A stretch of DNA of 64,000 bases from Acinetobacter pullicarnis (GCF_006352475.1 NZ_VCMZ01000001.1:1798001-1862000); one strand, 5' to 3'. Shown: positions 34,357 through 44,886, counted from the stretch's first letter. Made by a program: numbers and translations. Notes: generated by a model not told the origin, from the sequence alone.

Positions 34357-35372
34357 GCACCAACCTGTTCTTCTTTGAAAGTTTGCAATAGCTTAGCATA
34401 ATCTGCCAAATCTAAACGTGGGCCAAATTGTGCAACCACCTCACTAGAAATTAAGATAGCAAGCTCGGCTGCACGGGTAATATTTTCACCAGCATTCAGT
34501 GCATACAGGAAAGCACCTGCAAAAGCATCACCAGCACCGTTGGTATCGACTGCATTGACTTGACGTCCAGCGATTAGAACTTGCTGTGTTGCATCAGCAA
34601 CCAATGCACCTTGTGCGCCAAGAGTAATAACAATAGATTTACTAAATTGTTTTAATTGAAGTAATGCGGCAGCAACGGAATCAGTGCCGGTGTACATCAT
34701 GGCTTCTTGATCGTTACAGAAAATCAAGTCAACGCCATCATCCAGTAATTCATCTAGACCACTACGCGCATATTGCACCATGGCTGGATCTGAAAGCGTC
34801 AGTGCAATTTTCACTTGATTTTGTTTGGCAATCAAACGGGCTTGTTTGACTGCTGCACGTGCTGAATCGCTTGTTGATAAATAGCCTTCGATATACAACC
34901 ATTGTGCAGTGGTTAATGCAGTGAAATCAATTTGACCATCAGAAAGTTCAGCAGTACAACCCAAAAAGGTATGCATGGTACGTTCCGAGTCTTCACTGAT
35001 CAGTACCATACACGTGCCAGTGACACCGGGGCTAATTGATTTTTCAGTTGTTTTGATATTTGCTTCGCTTAAGCCTTGTAGATAGACTCGGCCTAAATCG
35101 TCTTGGCCAACGCGACAGGCATAAAATGCTGAACCACCTAAGGCACTAAAAGCCACTGTGGTGTTGGCAGCAGAGCCCCCCGCGGCTTGGCCTTTGTACT
35201 GTTGTGATGCAATCAAATCTTGATAAAGTTTGACTTGGGTGTCGGCGTCAGTCAGTTGCATGGTGCCTTTTTGTAGGTTTTGTTCGGTCAAGAACGCATC
35301 TGAAACTTTAAATTCCTGATCAATCAGTGCATTACCGATCGCAAAAAGGTCAACTGTCGCCATGTTATTCAT
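34353..35372 (-). CDS. PfkB-family carbohydrate/nucleoside kinase, adenosine kinase-like
   Basis: 339 aa from the ATG ending at 35372. The PfkB signatures are visible: AAGGSAANTTVAFSALGG near residue 60 and the catalytic VDTNGAGDAFAGAFLYAL near the C-terminus, with the Asp of GAGD as base. The general layout (adenosine-kinase-like AIGNALIDQEF start) is that of family members phosphorylating ribose, adenosine or fructose. The substrate is not certain. It is followed by the overlapping Rieske gene. Confidence 0.85.
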   Translation of the reverse strand: MNNMATVDLFAIGNALIDQEFKVSDAFLTEQNLQKGTMQLTDADTQVKLYQDLIASQQYKGQAAGGSAANTTVAFSALGGSAFYACRVGQDDLGRVYLQGLSEANIKTTEKSISPGVTGTCMVLISEDSERTMHTFLGCTAELSDGQIDFTALTTAQWLYIEGYLSTSDSARAAVKQARLIAKQNQVKIALTLSDPAMVQYARSGLDELLDDGVDLIFCNDQEAMMYTGTDSVAAALLQLKQFSKSIVITLGAQGALVADATQQVLIAGRQVNAVDTNGAGDAFAGAFLYALNAGENITRAAELAILISSEVVAQFGPRLDLADYAKLLQTFKEEQVGA

Positions 35373-35516
35373 CACAATTAGAGTAAAACCTGAAGTTTAC
35401 ACCAATGCTCAGTTTTGCTGTAGTTGAATGAATAAATTTCAGCTTAGTTGTTAAGGTATTGTTTAAAAATCAGTCATCTGAAGTGAAGCCGCCATGTGTA
35501 TAGCAGGATATCAATA

Positions 35517-35978
35517 ATGAGTAACAAGCAAATCCCGATTTTGGGTGTGGGTATTATGCTGATCAATCCTGAAGGTCAAGTTTTATTGGGCAAACGCATT
35601 AAAAGTGATGAAACGATGACGTGGTGTTTTCCGGGTGGGAAAATGGATTTGGGCGAGACCTATGCTCAAGCTGCCGTGCGTGAACTGCATGAGGAAACTG
35701 ATTTACGGATTGATATCGCTCGGATGCAGGCATTTTGTGTAATGACCAATACTGCTGCACCACGCTGTAATACCACTATGGGCATGACACTGGAAATTCA
35801 GACTGAGGAAATACAGCAGATTAAAGTGACTGAACCACATATTTTTGAAGTATGGCAATGGTTTGAGCGCGATCAATTGCCAGCACCGTTATTTCCAGAA
35901 ACAGAAGTGATGCTTAAGCTTTGGAATGGGCAAGTGTTATCGGCAGCATGGTCAGCTTATCGCTTGAAGGCGGTTTAA
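35517..35978 (+). CDS. Nudix hydrolase
   Basis: 153 aa from MSNKQIPILGVGI. The Nudix box is canonical: GGKMDLGETYAQAAVRELHE followed by ETDL (G-x5-E-x7-R-E-x2-E-E). Such proteins hydrolyse nucleoside diphosphates linked to other groups. The substrate cannot be inferred. An upstream GTG/ATG extension of seven codons is possible but AGGA lies suitably before 35517. Confidence 0.87.
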   Translation: MSNKQIPILGVGIMLINPEGQVLLGKRIKSDETMTWCFPGGKMDLGETYAQAAVRELHEETDLRIDIARMQAFCVMTNTAAPRCNTTMGMTLEIQTEEIQQIKVTEPHIFEVWQWFERDQLPAPLFPETEVMLKLWNGQVLSAAWSAYRLKAV

Positions 35979-36179
35979 AACAGTTGTCGAATTCTTCCAA
36001 AATAAGAATAGGGTTAAAACACAGATTTGGCGCTATTTTATTGGGAAAAGTGGGATCACCCTTGTAAACACGCTATAAATAGTTGAACAAGATTTGAATC
36101 CCGAGTAATTGAGGGTGAATTGTCTAGCAAACTATAGTTATAATGCGGAAGACTTTATAAGCCCAAATTAGGAGATAAC

Positions 36180-39119
36180 ATGACTGTAGATGTTACTGGA
36201 ACCATTACTCAAACTATTCATCCTGCGTTTCAGTTGATACGTCAACACCATGTTGAAGCTTTAGACATTTTAGTTTCCGAATATCGTCATAAAGTGACCG
36301 GTGCAGCACATTATCACTTGGCATCAGATCAAGATGAAAATGTATTTTTAGTGGCGTTTAGAACCCAACCGATGGACTCTAAAGGCGCAGCACATATTCT
36401 TGAACATACAGCACTCTGTGGTTCTGAAAAATTCCCAGTGCGTGACCCTTTCTTCTTAATGATTCGTCGTTCATTAAATACTTTTATGAATGCCTTTACC
36501 GCTGCGGATTGGACGGCTTATCCATTTGCAACGCAGAATAAAAAAGATTTTCAAAACCTACTCGAAGTGTATTTAGATGCAGCTTTTGCAGCCAACTTAA
36601 ATCCACTGGATTTTGCTCAAGAAGGCATTCGTGTTGAACTCGAAGATGGGCAACCTGTTTATAAAGGTGTGGTGTTTAATGAAATGAAAGGGGCGATGAG
36701 CGCACCTTCAGATCAGCTTTATCATCAATTGGCACATCATTTATTCCCAAAAACCACCTACCATTACAACTCAGGTGGTGATCCTAAAGATATTCCAGAT
36801 CTCAGTTATGATGAGTTACTGGCATTTTATGCCTCGCATTATCATCCAAGTAATGCGATTTTCATGACCTTTGGCAATCAATCGGCCTATGATTTACAAG
36901 AACAATTTGAAAGCTTGGCACTGAATAAGTTTGCCAAAGGTGAAACGCTATTCTCAGTGGCTGAACAGCGTTTGGCTGCACCAGTTACAGTCTCTGAAAC
37001 CTATGCAGTCGATGCAGAAGATTTAAAAGACAAAACTTATCATATGTTGTCTTGGTTATTGCCAAAATCAAGTGATATTAAATTACGTCTTGGCATGCGC
37101 TTGGTGGAGGGGATTTTACTTGAGGACTCGGCTTCACCGCTGCGTCATTATTTAGAAACCTGTGATTATGCACAATCGACTGGCCCAATTATGGGGGTCG
37201 ATGACTCGAATTATGAAATGACTTTCTTCTGTGGTGTACAAGGTTCAAACCCTGAACATGCACAACAGTTTAAAGATGGCGTATTAAATATTTTACAGCA
37301 AGTGGCTGAAAAACCTGTCGATACGGCGATGGTCGATGCAATCTTACATCAGATTGAATTGCATCAACGTGAAATCGGTGGCGATGGCACGCCATATGGT
37401 TTAAGCCTAATTTTAAATGGTCTGAGCAGTGCAATTCATCACAGCGATCCTGTTGATGTGTGGGATGTAGATGCTGCGATTGAACAAGTTAAACTCGAAT
37501 TAAAAGATCCAATGTGGTTATCTAACTTGATTCAAACCCATTTATTAGACAACCCACACCGCGTGCAAATGACCTTGGTACCAGATGCCAACAAGTCCGC
37601 AGCTGAGGCAGCAGATGAACAAGCGCGTTTGCAAAAGCTAGGCGAATCTTTAACAGCAGCGGATAAAGCTGAAATTGTTGAGCAAACCGAAGCGTTAAAA
37701 CAGCGTCAAGAAAGTGTCGATGATTTGAATTTACTGCCAAAAGTTGGCCTCGAAGACATTCCCGCTGAGCTTGCGATTGCTCAAGGGCAATTGCGTGAAA
37801 TTATCTGCAATAGCATGGATCGACCACTTCACTTATATCATGCCGGCACCAACGGTATTTATTACCAACAAGTTTTGATCAAACTGCCAGATGAAGTCGT
37901 ACAGTCCCCATATTTCAACTTACTCTCGATTTTGATGGGTGAAGTGGGTGCGGGTGAGTACGACTACCTCGAATTGCAACAGCTGCAAACTGCCGTGAGT
38001 GGTGGTTTGGGCATGGGTGCATCACTGCGCAGTGAAATTAATGACAAAGGTCAAATCAGTGCTTGGCTCACCCTGACCACCAAATCATTGACAGCTAAAC
38101 TCGATACCATTGAGTTGTTAAAACTGGCGTTTGAACAACTACGTTTTGATGAAAAAGATCGCATTATCGAGTTGTTGCAACAGCGTAAAACCCGTTGGGC
38201 TTCGCGCGTTTCGGGTGCGGGTCATAGTTATGCAATGCAGGTTGCTTCACGTCAGATGAGTGCCTTGGCGCGCCGTGACTATCACAATACTGGGCTTGGT
38301 GCTTTAAATTGGTTAAGTGATTTGGTTGAGAAAATTGAAACCGATGCGCAGGCTTACGCTGCATTAATTCAAGAATTACAAGCCATTCATGCACAGTTAA
38401 TGGCTGTGCCAAAGCAGTTTCTCTTGGTCTGTGAAGAACATCATTCAGAACGCTTGATCGAAGAAATTCAAAAGGTGTGGGATAAATCACCACGTATTGC
38501 AACTGTTGCAGCACTAACTCAAGTTGAACAACCGAATGATAATCTCGACCAAGCTTGGTTGATTCAATCCAATGTACAGTTCTGTGCATCCGCCTATGCA
38601 GCAGTTGATGTATCACATCCAGATGCTGCACCGCTGATGGTCTTGGCCGGTTATCTACGTAATGGCTTCTTACACAGTGCGATTCGTGAGAAAGGTGGGG
38701 CTTATGGTGGTGGCGCAAGCTATGACGGCAATGCGTGTTCATTCCGTTTCTATAGCTACCGTGATCCGCGTCTAGCAGAGACGTTCCAAGACTTTGAAGC
38801 AAGTTTGGCGTGGTTGATGAATACTGAACAATTGCCGCATCAACTTGAAGAGGCGATTTTAGGTTTGGTCTCTGGCATGGATAAGCCAGGATCACCAGCA
38901 GGAGAGTCGATTAGTGCATGTTATGCCTTGTTACATGGTCGTACGCCAGCATTTAGAAAAGTTTTGCGTGAGCGTCTACTGCATGTTAGTTTAGAGGACA
39001 TCAAACGGGTTGCAACTCAATATTTAATTGAGCAAAAACCTGTACGTGCAGTGGTTGCACCGATCACTAAAAAGGATGTCTTGGTGCAGTTGGGCTTTGA
39101 TATCAAGCAAGTTAAATAA
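36180..39119 (+). CDS. M16C-family zinc metalloprotease, PreP-like
   Basis: 979 aa, the length of presequence-protease (PreP)/Cym1 proteins. The inverted zinc motif is HILEHTALCGSEKFPVRDP, with His-x-x-Glu-His near residue 80, and the distal Glu lies in VVFNEMKGAMSAP. Two M16 halves are joined by a helical hinge rich in charged residues (about 470-520). There is no signal peptide, so it is probably cytoplasmic and degrades peptides. It is 30 bp upstream of pldA on the same strand. Confidence 0.9.
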   Translation: MTVDVTGTITQTIHPAFQLIRQHHVEALDILVSEYRHKVTGAAHYHLASDQDENVFLVAFRTQPMDSKGAAHILEHTALCGSEKFPVRDPFFLMIRRSLNTFMNAFTAADWTAYPFATQNKKDFQNLLEVYLDAAFAANLNPLDFAQEGIRVELEDGQPVYKGVVFNEMKGAMSAPSDQLYHQLAHHLFPKTTYHYNSGGDPKDIPDLSYDELLAFYASHYHPSNAIFMTFGNQSAYDLQEQFESLALNKFAKGETLFSVAEQRLAAPVTVSETYAVDAEDLKDKTYHMLSWLLPKSSDIKLRLGMRLVEGILLEDSASPLRHYLETCDYAQSTGPIMGVDDSNYEMTFFCGVQGSNPEHAQQFKDGVLNILQQVAEKPVDTAMVDAILHQIELHQREIGGDGTPYGLSLILNGLSSAIHHSDPVDVWDVDAAIEQVKLELKDPMWLSNLIQTHLLDNPHRVQMTLVPDANKSAAEAADEQARLQKLGESLTAADKAEIVEQTEALKQRQESVDDLNLLPKVGLEDIPAELAIAQGQLREIICNSMDRPLHLYHAGTNGIYYQQVLIKLPDEVVQSPYFNLLSILMGEVGAGEYDYLELQQLQTAVSGGLGMGASLRSEINDKGQISAWLTLTTKSLTAKLDTIELLKLAFEQLRFDEKDRIIELLQQRKTRWASRVSGAGHSYAMQVASRQMSALARRDYHNTGLGALNWLSDLVEKIETDAQAYAALIQELQAIHAQLMAVPKQFLLVCEEHHSERLIEEIQKVWDKSPRIATVAALTQVEQPNDNLDQAWLIQSNVQFCASAYAAVDVSHPDAAPLMVLAGYLRNGFLHSAIREKGGAYGGGASYDGNACSFRFYSYRDPRLAETFQDFEASLAWLMNTEQLPHQLEEAILGLVSGMDKPGSPAGESISACYALLHGRTPAFRKVLRERLLHVSLEDIKRVATQYLIEQKPVRAVVAPITKKDVLVQLGFDIKQVK

Positions 39120-39149
39120 AATAAACCAAATAAAAAAAGGTTGGAGAAT

Positions 39150-40307
39150 ATGATGCGGTTCAAATCATTTGAACGCACAACTTTACAGCTGAGTATTGTA
39201 TCAATACTCAGCTTGGGGATGTCGTCCTTGCTGTGGGCTGATGATTCAGCCTTAATTCAACCGAGCAGTGCTCAGGCCTGCACAGCTTTAGAATCTAATG
39301 CTGAACGTTTAACTTGTTATGATACTTGGTTTAAAGTGCCAAATGATCAGCGAGTATCTTTTGTTACAGAGCGTCAAGCAGCCAAAGAAATTTCCGTACC
39401 GAAGACTGAGCCTGTAGATATAAAGGCTCAGATTGGAGAAAAGTTCGATTCACTTTTTTCTTTGGAAGGACCTGAATTTGATGCCAATAGTTCTTTACTC
39501 GATAAGCGTTGGGAACTTTCTGAAAACAGTAAATTAGGTACTTGGAATATTCGTGCACATCAACCGGTATATTTGTTGCCGGTATTTTGGACCAGCAGTA
39601 AAAACCCATTACCGCACAGTCCCAATCCAGATAACACTGTTCCAGCAGATCAAAAACAAATCCTAGATTCAACGGAAGCCAAATTCCAAATTTCACTCAA
39701 AACCAAAGCTTTGGATGATATTTTTGGAAAGAATGGCGATCTTTGGTTTGGTTATACCCAGTCTTCACGTTGGCAAGTCTACAATGCTGAAGATTCTCGA
39801 CCATTTAGAGAAACCAATTACGAACCAGAAGCCAGTTTGATTTTCCGTACCAATTATGAATTACTCGGCTTAAATGGTCGTTTACTTGGGCTGACATTCA
39901 ATCATCAATCCAATGGCCGTGCTGATCCGTTGTCACGTAGCTGGAATCGCGTGATGCTCAATGTGGGATTGGAAAAAGACAATTTTGTATTGATGCTACG
40001 TCCGTGGTATCGCATGCCAGAAAAAGCCAAAGATGACAATAATCCAGATATTGAAGACTATATGGGACGTGGTGACTTAACCGCATTTTATCGTTGGAAA
40101 GAACATGATTTTTCGATGATGCTGCGTCACTCCCTGCGTGGTGGTGATCGCTCGCATGGTGCTGCACAATTTGTTTGGTCATTCCCAATTAAAGGCAAAT
40201 TACGTGGTAATTTCCAACTCTTTGATGGTTATGGCGAAAGCATGATTGATTATAATCACCGTGCAACCTATGCCGGTGTCGGTATTTCATTGATGGACTG
40301 GTACTAA
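39150..40307 (+). CDS. pldA: Outer-membrane phospholipase A
   Basis: 385 aa from MMRFKSFERTTLQLS, with GGAG close upstream. The signal peptide ends near SSLLWADD. The C-terminal two thirds are the OMPLA beta barrel. The catalytic Asn-His-Ser is in FNHQSNGRADPLSRSWNR (His and Ser as expected), and Ca2+-binding residues follow. The mature N-terminal 80 residues are an extra periplasmic-looking region. OMPLA hydrolyses outer-leaflet phospholipids and preserves lipid asymmetry. It follows the protease gene and ends in a bidirectional terminator. Confidence 0.92.
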   Translation: MMRFKSFERTTLQLSIVSILSLGMSSLLWADDSALIQPSSAQACTALESNAERLTCYDTWFKVPNDQRVSFVTERQAAKEISVPKTEPVDIKAQIGEKFDSLFSLEGPEFDANSSLLDKRWELSENSKLGTWNIRAHQPVYLLPVFWTSSKNPLPHSPNPDNTVPADQKQILDSTEAKFQISLKTKALDDIFGKNGDLWFGYTQSSRWQVYNAEDSRPFRETNYEPEASLIFRTNYELLGLNGRLLGLTFNHQSNGRADPLSRSWNRVMLNVGLEKDNFVLMLRPWYRMPEKAKDDNNPDIEDYMGRGDLTAFYRWKEHDFSMMLRHSLRGGDRSHGAAQFVWSFPIKGKLRGNFQLFDGYGESMIDYNHRATYAGVGISLMDWY

Positions 40308-40327
40308 GTTCGGCTCGATTTAGTAAA

Positions 40328-40373
40328 ATAAAAGCCGCAATATGATTGATTTACAATCATGTTGCGGCTTTTT
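40328..40373. terminator. Bidirectional terminator between pldA and ktrB
   Basis: A long stem pairs AAAAGCCGCAA with TTGCGGCTTTT and, further in, ATGATTG with CAATCAT. It has A and T runs on both flanks. Confidence 0.9.
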
Positions 40374-40393
40374 CATTTATAAAGCGCTCAAGC

Positions 40394-41731
40394 TTAACCC
40401 ACCTGAATTTCAGTACTTGGGTGTCTGAGTCGGCTCTTTTTCGGTGTGGCAATCAGATAGGCCAAGGTCAGTGGGCCTAAGCGTCCAGTAAACATGAGAA
40501 TCATCAATACCAATAAGCTGGCAGGCTGTAGATCTTCGGTGACTCCACGCGATAAACCGACGGTACAGGCTGCAGAAAAGGTCTCAAACAATAAGTCGAG
40601 AAAGGGCTTGTCGGGCTCTAAAATGAGCAGTGAAAAGAAACCTAGAAAGATGGTAATGCAACTAATCGAGACCACAGCAAGCGCTTTAAAGCGGGTCTGT
40701 TGTGGAATTGAATAGTTAAACACGGTCAGTTCTTCAGAGCGCCTTAAAAAGTTAATCGCACTCAATAATACAACGATGAAGGTACCGATCTTAATCCCAC
40801 CAGCGGTACTCAGCGAGCCACCACCGATAAACATCAGAAACATGGTCACCAAGGTGGAGGCATTACTTAAGCTGGCAACATCTAAGCTATTAAAGCCAGA
40901 TGAGCGTGGTACGGTGGCATGAAACCAAGAGTTAATCGCTTGGTCCCCAATCGACATTGGACCCAAGGTGAGTGGGTTGCTGGCTTCGATGCTCCAGATT
41001 GCAATGAAGGCGAACAGATTCAAGCCTGCAATGGTACAGAGCACCAATTTACTGTTGGGTGAAAGCTTTTTCCAACTCTTTTTACGTTTGATATCCATCA
41101 ATACCAAAAAGCCCATACCACCAAAAATATACAGCATACTGATGGTCAGTGTGACCATGTATTGGCCTGAGAAACTCATTAAACTGTTGGGGAATAGCGA
41201 AAACCCGCCATTATTAAATGCTGAGATACTATAAAACGCAGCATAGAACAGGGCATGTGGGAAATCGTAATATTGCATCCATGCAATGGTCAAAATAGTG
41301 GTGCCAACCGCTTCAAAAAACAAGGAATACAGTAAGACCGCTTTGACGGTAAATGAGACTTTGTATAAGCTCGTCTGACCGATGGTTTCTTGCGCCATAA
41401 CTTGATGTTTGAGACCGATTTTGGAGGATAAACTCATGACTGCCAGCAGTGCGAAAGTCATAAAACCAAGTCCGCCACATTGCAGCAACATCATCACCAC
41501 GATCTTACCAAAAGGGGTGTAGGCTTGACCGATATTCACCACCGATAATCCAGTAATGGTGACCGCTGAGGTTGCGGTAAACATCGCCTCAATCCAACTG
41601 AGATCGCCGTGATGTGAGTACGGTAATTTCAACAGCAACGTGCCCACGATAATAAAACTTAAAAAACCCAGCGCAAGTAAGCTCGGTGGGCTTAGATTGA
41701 CGTGTCTACGACTTTTATTAAATGGCAGCAT
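40394..41731 (-). CDS. ktrB: Potassium uptake channel subunit KtrB (TrkH/KtrB family)
   Basis: 445 aa integral-membrane K+ (Na+-coupled) translocator with four pore-loop repeats. Pore segments visible include TATSAVTITGLSVVNIG, YSISAFNNGGFSLF, HATVPRSSGFNSLD and FSAACTVGLSRGVT, each with the selectivity-filter glycine. Eight transmembrane segments are evident. It overlaps the ktrA-type gene by 14 bp and is controlled by that RCK subunit. Confidence 0.9.
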   Translation of the reverse strand: MLPFNKSRRHVNLSPPSLLALGFLSFIIVGTLLLKLPYSHHGDLSWIEAMFTATSAVTITGLSVVNIGQAYTPFGKIVVMMLLQCGGLGFMTFALLAVMSLSSKIGLKHQVMAQETIGQTSLYKVSFTVKAVLLYSLFFEAVGTTILTIAWMQYYDFPHALFYAAFYSISAFNNGGFSLFPNSLMSFSGQYMVTLTISMLYIFGGMGFLVLMDIKRKKSWKKLSPNSKLVLCTIAGLNLFAFIAIWSIEASNPLTLGPMSIGDQAINSWFHATVPRSSGFNSLDVASLSNASTLVTMFLMFIGGGSLSTAGGIKIGTFIVVLLSAINFLRRSEELTVFNYSIPQQTRFKALAVVSISCITIFLGFFSLLILEPDKPFLDLLFETFSAACTVGLSRGVTEDLQPASLLVLMILMFTGRLGPLTLAYLIATPKKSRLRHPSTEIQVG

Positions 41732-42392
41732 AATTTTTTATGAATCGAGTAGAAAGGCGTCTGAGCACGTCTACCGCACCTTCAACGATTAAAATATCTT
41801 TGTCTTGCAGAATGGTGCCAGGTGGAATGTCATATAACACATGTGAGCCGCGTTGTAGCAGTAAAGTTTGAAAATCAGTTTCTTCACTGCGTTGCATCAG
41901 GTCGCCAAATTGAGCACCGCGCAAATTCGCCCCAATTTCAATTTTGACGATATAGCGATTATTGTTAATCGCCATATAACGACGCACCATGGGGTAGCTG
42001 AGCGACTGTGCAACCCGCGTCCCCATGTCTTCTTCAGGATGAATGATTTTCTGTATGCCTAAGTGTGACAGAATCATATGATGTGCTTTGGATTTGGCCT
42101 TGGCTAAGATTCGCTTGGCCCCCATATTTTTAAGATGCAGCACACATAAAATACTGGCTTCAATATCTTCACCAATGGCAACCACTACCGCATCGCAATT
42201 TTGAATATTGAGTTCTTGTAACACATGTTCATCTGAAGCGTCAGCAATCACGGCATGCGTGAGTTGATCGGCAATGTTTTCAACATTCTTTTTTATACTG
42301 TCGATGCCAATGACATCGTGATTAAGATGAACCAGTTCTAATGCAACTGTGGCACCAAAACTCCCCAAACCGATGACAGCAAACTGAGCCAT
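41718..42392 (-). CDS. ktrA: Potassium uptake regulatory subunit KtrA (RCK domain)
   Basis: 224 aa. The N-terminal Rossmann RCK domain has GLGSFGATVALEL and the acidic residue of VIGIDSIKKN for nucleotide binding. The C-terminal RCK_C domain begins near residue 140. Cytoplasmic rings of this protein bind ATP/ADP or c-di-AMP and gate KtrB. It is first in the ktrA-ktrB operon with overlapping frames. Confidence 0.9.
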   Translation of the reverse strand: MAQFAVIGLGSFGATVALELVHLNHDVIGIDSIKKNVENIADQLTHAVIADASDEHVLQELNIQNCDAVVVAIGEDIEASILCVLHLKNMGAKRILAKAKSKAHHMILSHLGIQKIIHPEEDMGTRVAQSLSYPMVRRYMAINNNRYIVKIEIGANLRGAQFGDLMQRSEETDFQTLLLQRGSHVLYDIPPGTILQDKDILIVEGAVDVLRRLSTRFIKNYAAI

Positions 42393-42555
42393 TAAAAATC
42401 CTTACAATTCGATGATGTGCTAAAGCATTTTTACAAATGTATTTTGCACTATCATACGGATTGGCGCGGCAAAGGTCATGTAAAATTTTGGTGGTGTAGA
42501 CAAAATATAATGGCAATGCCTAGCGCACCGCATCATTGGTTCACGGAGAGAAGCA

Positions 42556-43101
42556 ATGGGTATTCAGTCGATTTATAAATTACTGCAACAATGGTTTCCA
42601 GAGCTGGCTTATCGAGATTTACCAAGTAAGGAGCAACGTACGCAATATGAGACCTTTAGGCAATGGTTGTATGTGACAGTCGAGCCGCATACCTTTCGTT
42701 CTTATCTTATGCCAATGCATAGTCAGCAATATTTGCAAAATGGCTTAAATCACTGCGCGGTATTGCAAGATCTAGCGGTGGATATTGGAATGACGCAACA
42801 GCAAATTTCAGTCCGTTGTCAGCCGATTTTTGCGCATTATGAAAAGTATAAAAAAGTGATTGGTTCGCATTGTGATTTATATAGCCAAATCAATGACATT
42901 GTGATTGAAGAGATTTTTATACTGCTTAAGCGCTTGAATTTTGCGATGTTGCTTATTTATGGGGGGCAAAACTGTTGGTTGGCTGTACCGAATGATGAGG
43001 TACAAATTGATCAATTTTGTCGGCTGTTTAATCAACACTTTAAAGATCAAAATCAAAATATCGAGCATTATCAGCTCAGACATTGGTCTTGGAGTACTTA
43101 A
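42556..43101 (+). CDS. Conserved-looking protein of unknown function
   Basis: 181 aa with AGAGAAG upstream of the start. It is Gln/Tyr/His-rich, has no signal peptide and no clear membrane helix, though FAMLLIYGGQNCWLAVP is hydrophobic. I do not recognise a domain. It is divergent from ktrA and convergent with ilvA, ending in a strong terminator, which supports a real gene. Confidence 0.65.
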   Translation: MGIQSIYKLLQQWFPELAYRDLPSKEQRTQYETFRQWLYVTVEPHTFRSYLMPMHSQQYLQNGLNHCAVLQDLAVDIGMTQQQISVRCQPIFAHYEKYKKVIGSHCDLYSQINDIVIEEIFILLKRLNFAMLLIYGGQNCWLAVPNDEVQIDQFCRLFNQHFKDQNQNIEHYQLRHWSWST

Positions 43102-43142
43102 GGAGCAGGCGTTTGAATATTAATGTTATATATCAAGAAAAT

Positions 43143-43167
43143 AAAAAGAGCGCATTGCGCTCTTTTT
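43143..43167. terminator. Bidirectional terminator between the unknown gene and ilvA
   Basis: AAAAAGAGCGC and GCGCTCTTTTT form an 11-bp perfect stem around ATT. It can serve both convergent genes. Confidence 0.9.
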
Positions 43168-43231
43168 ACATCAAATGGAAGTCGGCTTTCAGTAAGAGGC
43201 TGGCCTCTTGACCCAACACTTGGAAAGTGAC

Positions 43232-44770
43232 TTATTTTAAGAAGCGCAAATAACCCAAGTTATCTGAGATCTCTTCATATGGATAAGTAATATTTTCAAG
43301 TGTTTCAATTAAACCATCTGGGTTTTGCTGTGCATCTGTCGCTTCTAAAGCAACCAAAACCCGCCCTTCAGCAGCACCGTGATTACGATAGTGGAACAGA
43401 GTGATGTTGTGGGTTGGTCCTAAACGTTCTAGGAAGGTTAACAGTGCGCCTGGGCGTTCTGGGAACTCCACCCGGAATAGGCGTTCATTTTCAACATTTG
43501 CGTGTCCACCAACCAAATAACGAATGTGCAATTTAGCCACTTCATCATCGGAGAGATCTGCAACATCATATTTGCTTTGCAACATGTTGTAGATCTCAAG
43601 GCGTTCCGTTTCACCCGCTTTCAAGCTAATCCCAACAAAGACCTGTGCTAGGTTTGATGCCGAAGCACGGTAGTTGAATTCAGTGATATTACGACCTTGT
43701 AGGCTACGGCAGAAATCCAGGAAGGCACCTTTGCTTTCAGGAATGGTGACTGCAAAAATGGCTTCACGTCGTTCGCCCAACTCAGTACGCTCAGCGATAT
43801 AGCGTAAGCGGTCAAAGTTCATGTTGGCGCCACAAATGATCGAGACAATATTCTTGTCTTGCAGCTGATGTTGTTTGACGTATTTTTTAATACCAGCCAA
43901 AGCCATGGCACCAGAAGGTTCAACGATGCTGCGGTTTTCATCAAAGGTGTCTTTGATTGCGGCACAAATTTCATCGGTGTTGACCAAGATCACATCACGT
44001 TCAACGATCGGACCTGAATTGTCCGACTTTTGCAGCTGAATCACCTCAAATGGTTTTTCACCAATTTGCGCAACCGCTGTACCATCCGCAAATAAACCAA
44101 CATGCGGCAGGATCACACGTTGATTGCTTTCAAAAGCGGCTTTTAGGCAAGCAGATTCATCATATTCAACTGGGATCACTTTGACATGCGGTGCCACATC
44201 ACCTAAGTAGGCGGCAACACCTGCGATTAGACCACCACCGCCGACCGCCACAAAGACATAGTCGACATCACGCCATTGACGTAAAATTTCATTGCCAATC
44301 GTACCTTGTCCAGCCATGACTAATTCGTCATCGTAGGGTGGAATGAAGGTGAGACCTTCATCTGCGGCACGTTGGATTGCATATTTGTTGGCGGCATCAA
44401 AAGCGTCGCCATGTAAAACGACATCTCCACCTAAACGCTTAACCGCTTGAATTTTAATCTCTGGGGTGGTTACGGGCATCACAATAATCGCACGAATTCC
44501 AAGCTTTTGGCCTGAGAGTGCTACGCCTTGCGCATGATTGCCTGCTGAAGCGGTGATGACGCCACGTTCCAATTGAGATTTTGGGAGTTGACTAATGCGG
44601 TTATAGGCTCCACGAAGTTTAAAAGAAAAGACCGGTTGTAAGTCTTCACGCTTAAAACGAATGTTGTTATTTAGTCTTTCACTAATTCGTGGCGCTGCTT
44701 CGAGTGGGGTTTCGATTGCAACGTCATAGACGGTTGCCTGTAAAATTTGTCGAACCATACGAGACAGCAT
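43232..44770 (-). CDS. ilvA: Threonine ammonia-lyase, biosynthetic
   Basis: 512 aa PLP enzyme converting L-threonine to 2-oxobutanoate and ammonia, the first step of isoleucine synthesis. The PLP lysine is in FSFKLRGAYNRI. SAGNHAQGVALSG and the glycine loop VGGGGLIAGVA bind the phosphate. The C-terminal 180 residues form two ACT-like domains (FAVTIPESKGAFLDFCRSLQ and FRVEFPERPGALLTFLERLG), which marks the allosteric, isoleucine-inhibited form. It is monocistronic and divergent from rpiA. Confidence 0.95.
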   Translation of the reverse strand: MLSRMVRQILQATVYDVAIETPLEAAPRISERLNNNIRFKREDLQPVFSFKLRGAYNRISQLPKSQLERGVITASAGNHAQGVALSGQKLGIRAIIVMPVTTPEIKIQAVKRLGGDVVLHGDAFDAANKYAIQRAADEGLTFIPPYDDELVMAGQGTIGNEILRQWRDVDYVFVAVGGGGLIAGVAAYLGDVAPHVKVIPVEYDESACLKAAFESNQRVILPHVGLFADGTAVAQIGEKPFEVIQLQKSDNSGPIVERDVILVNTDEICAAIKDTFDENRSIVEPSGAMALAGIKKYVKQHQLQDKNIVSIICGANMNFDRLRYIAERTELGERREAIFAVTIPESKGAFLDFCRSLQGRNITEFNYRASASNLAQVFVGISLKAGETERLEIYNMLQSKYDVADLSDDEVAKLHIRYLVGGHANVENERLFRVEFPERPGALLTFLERLGPTHNITLFHYRNHGAAEGRVLVALEATDAQQNPDGLIETLENITYPYEEISDNLGYLRFLK

Positions 44771-44886
44771 GTTAATTTTCCATCTAACAGTTTAAAATAG
44801 TCGGCTATTGTAACAAACCCTTGTAGATTTTGGCTTAATTTTATGCGGAATCTGCAAAAACTGAAGAAATTAAAAAGAGTAAAGTC

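Noticed and set aside
36120..36145. TTGTCT and TATAAT as promoter of the PreP-like gene
   Set aside because: The two elements are only 13 bp apart, too close for a standard promoter; TATAAT alone is not enough.
38164..38895. Long minus-strand frame of 243 codons inside the protease gene
   Set aside because: It is the shadow of a well-supported M16 protease gene and has His/Gln-rich antisense composition.
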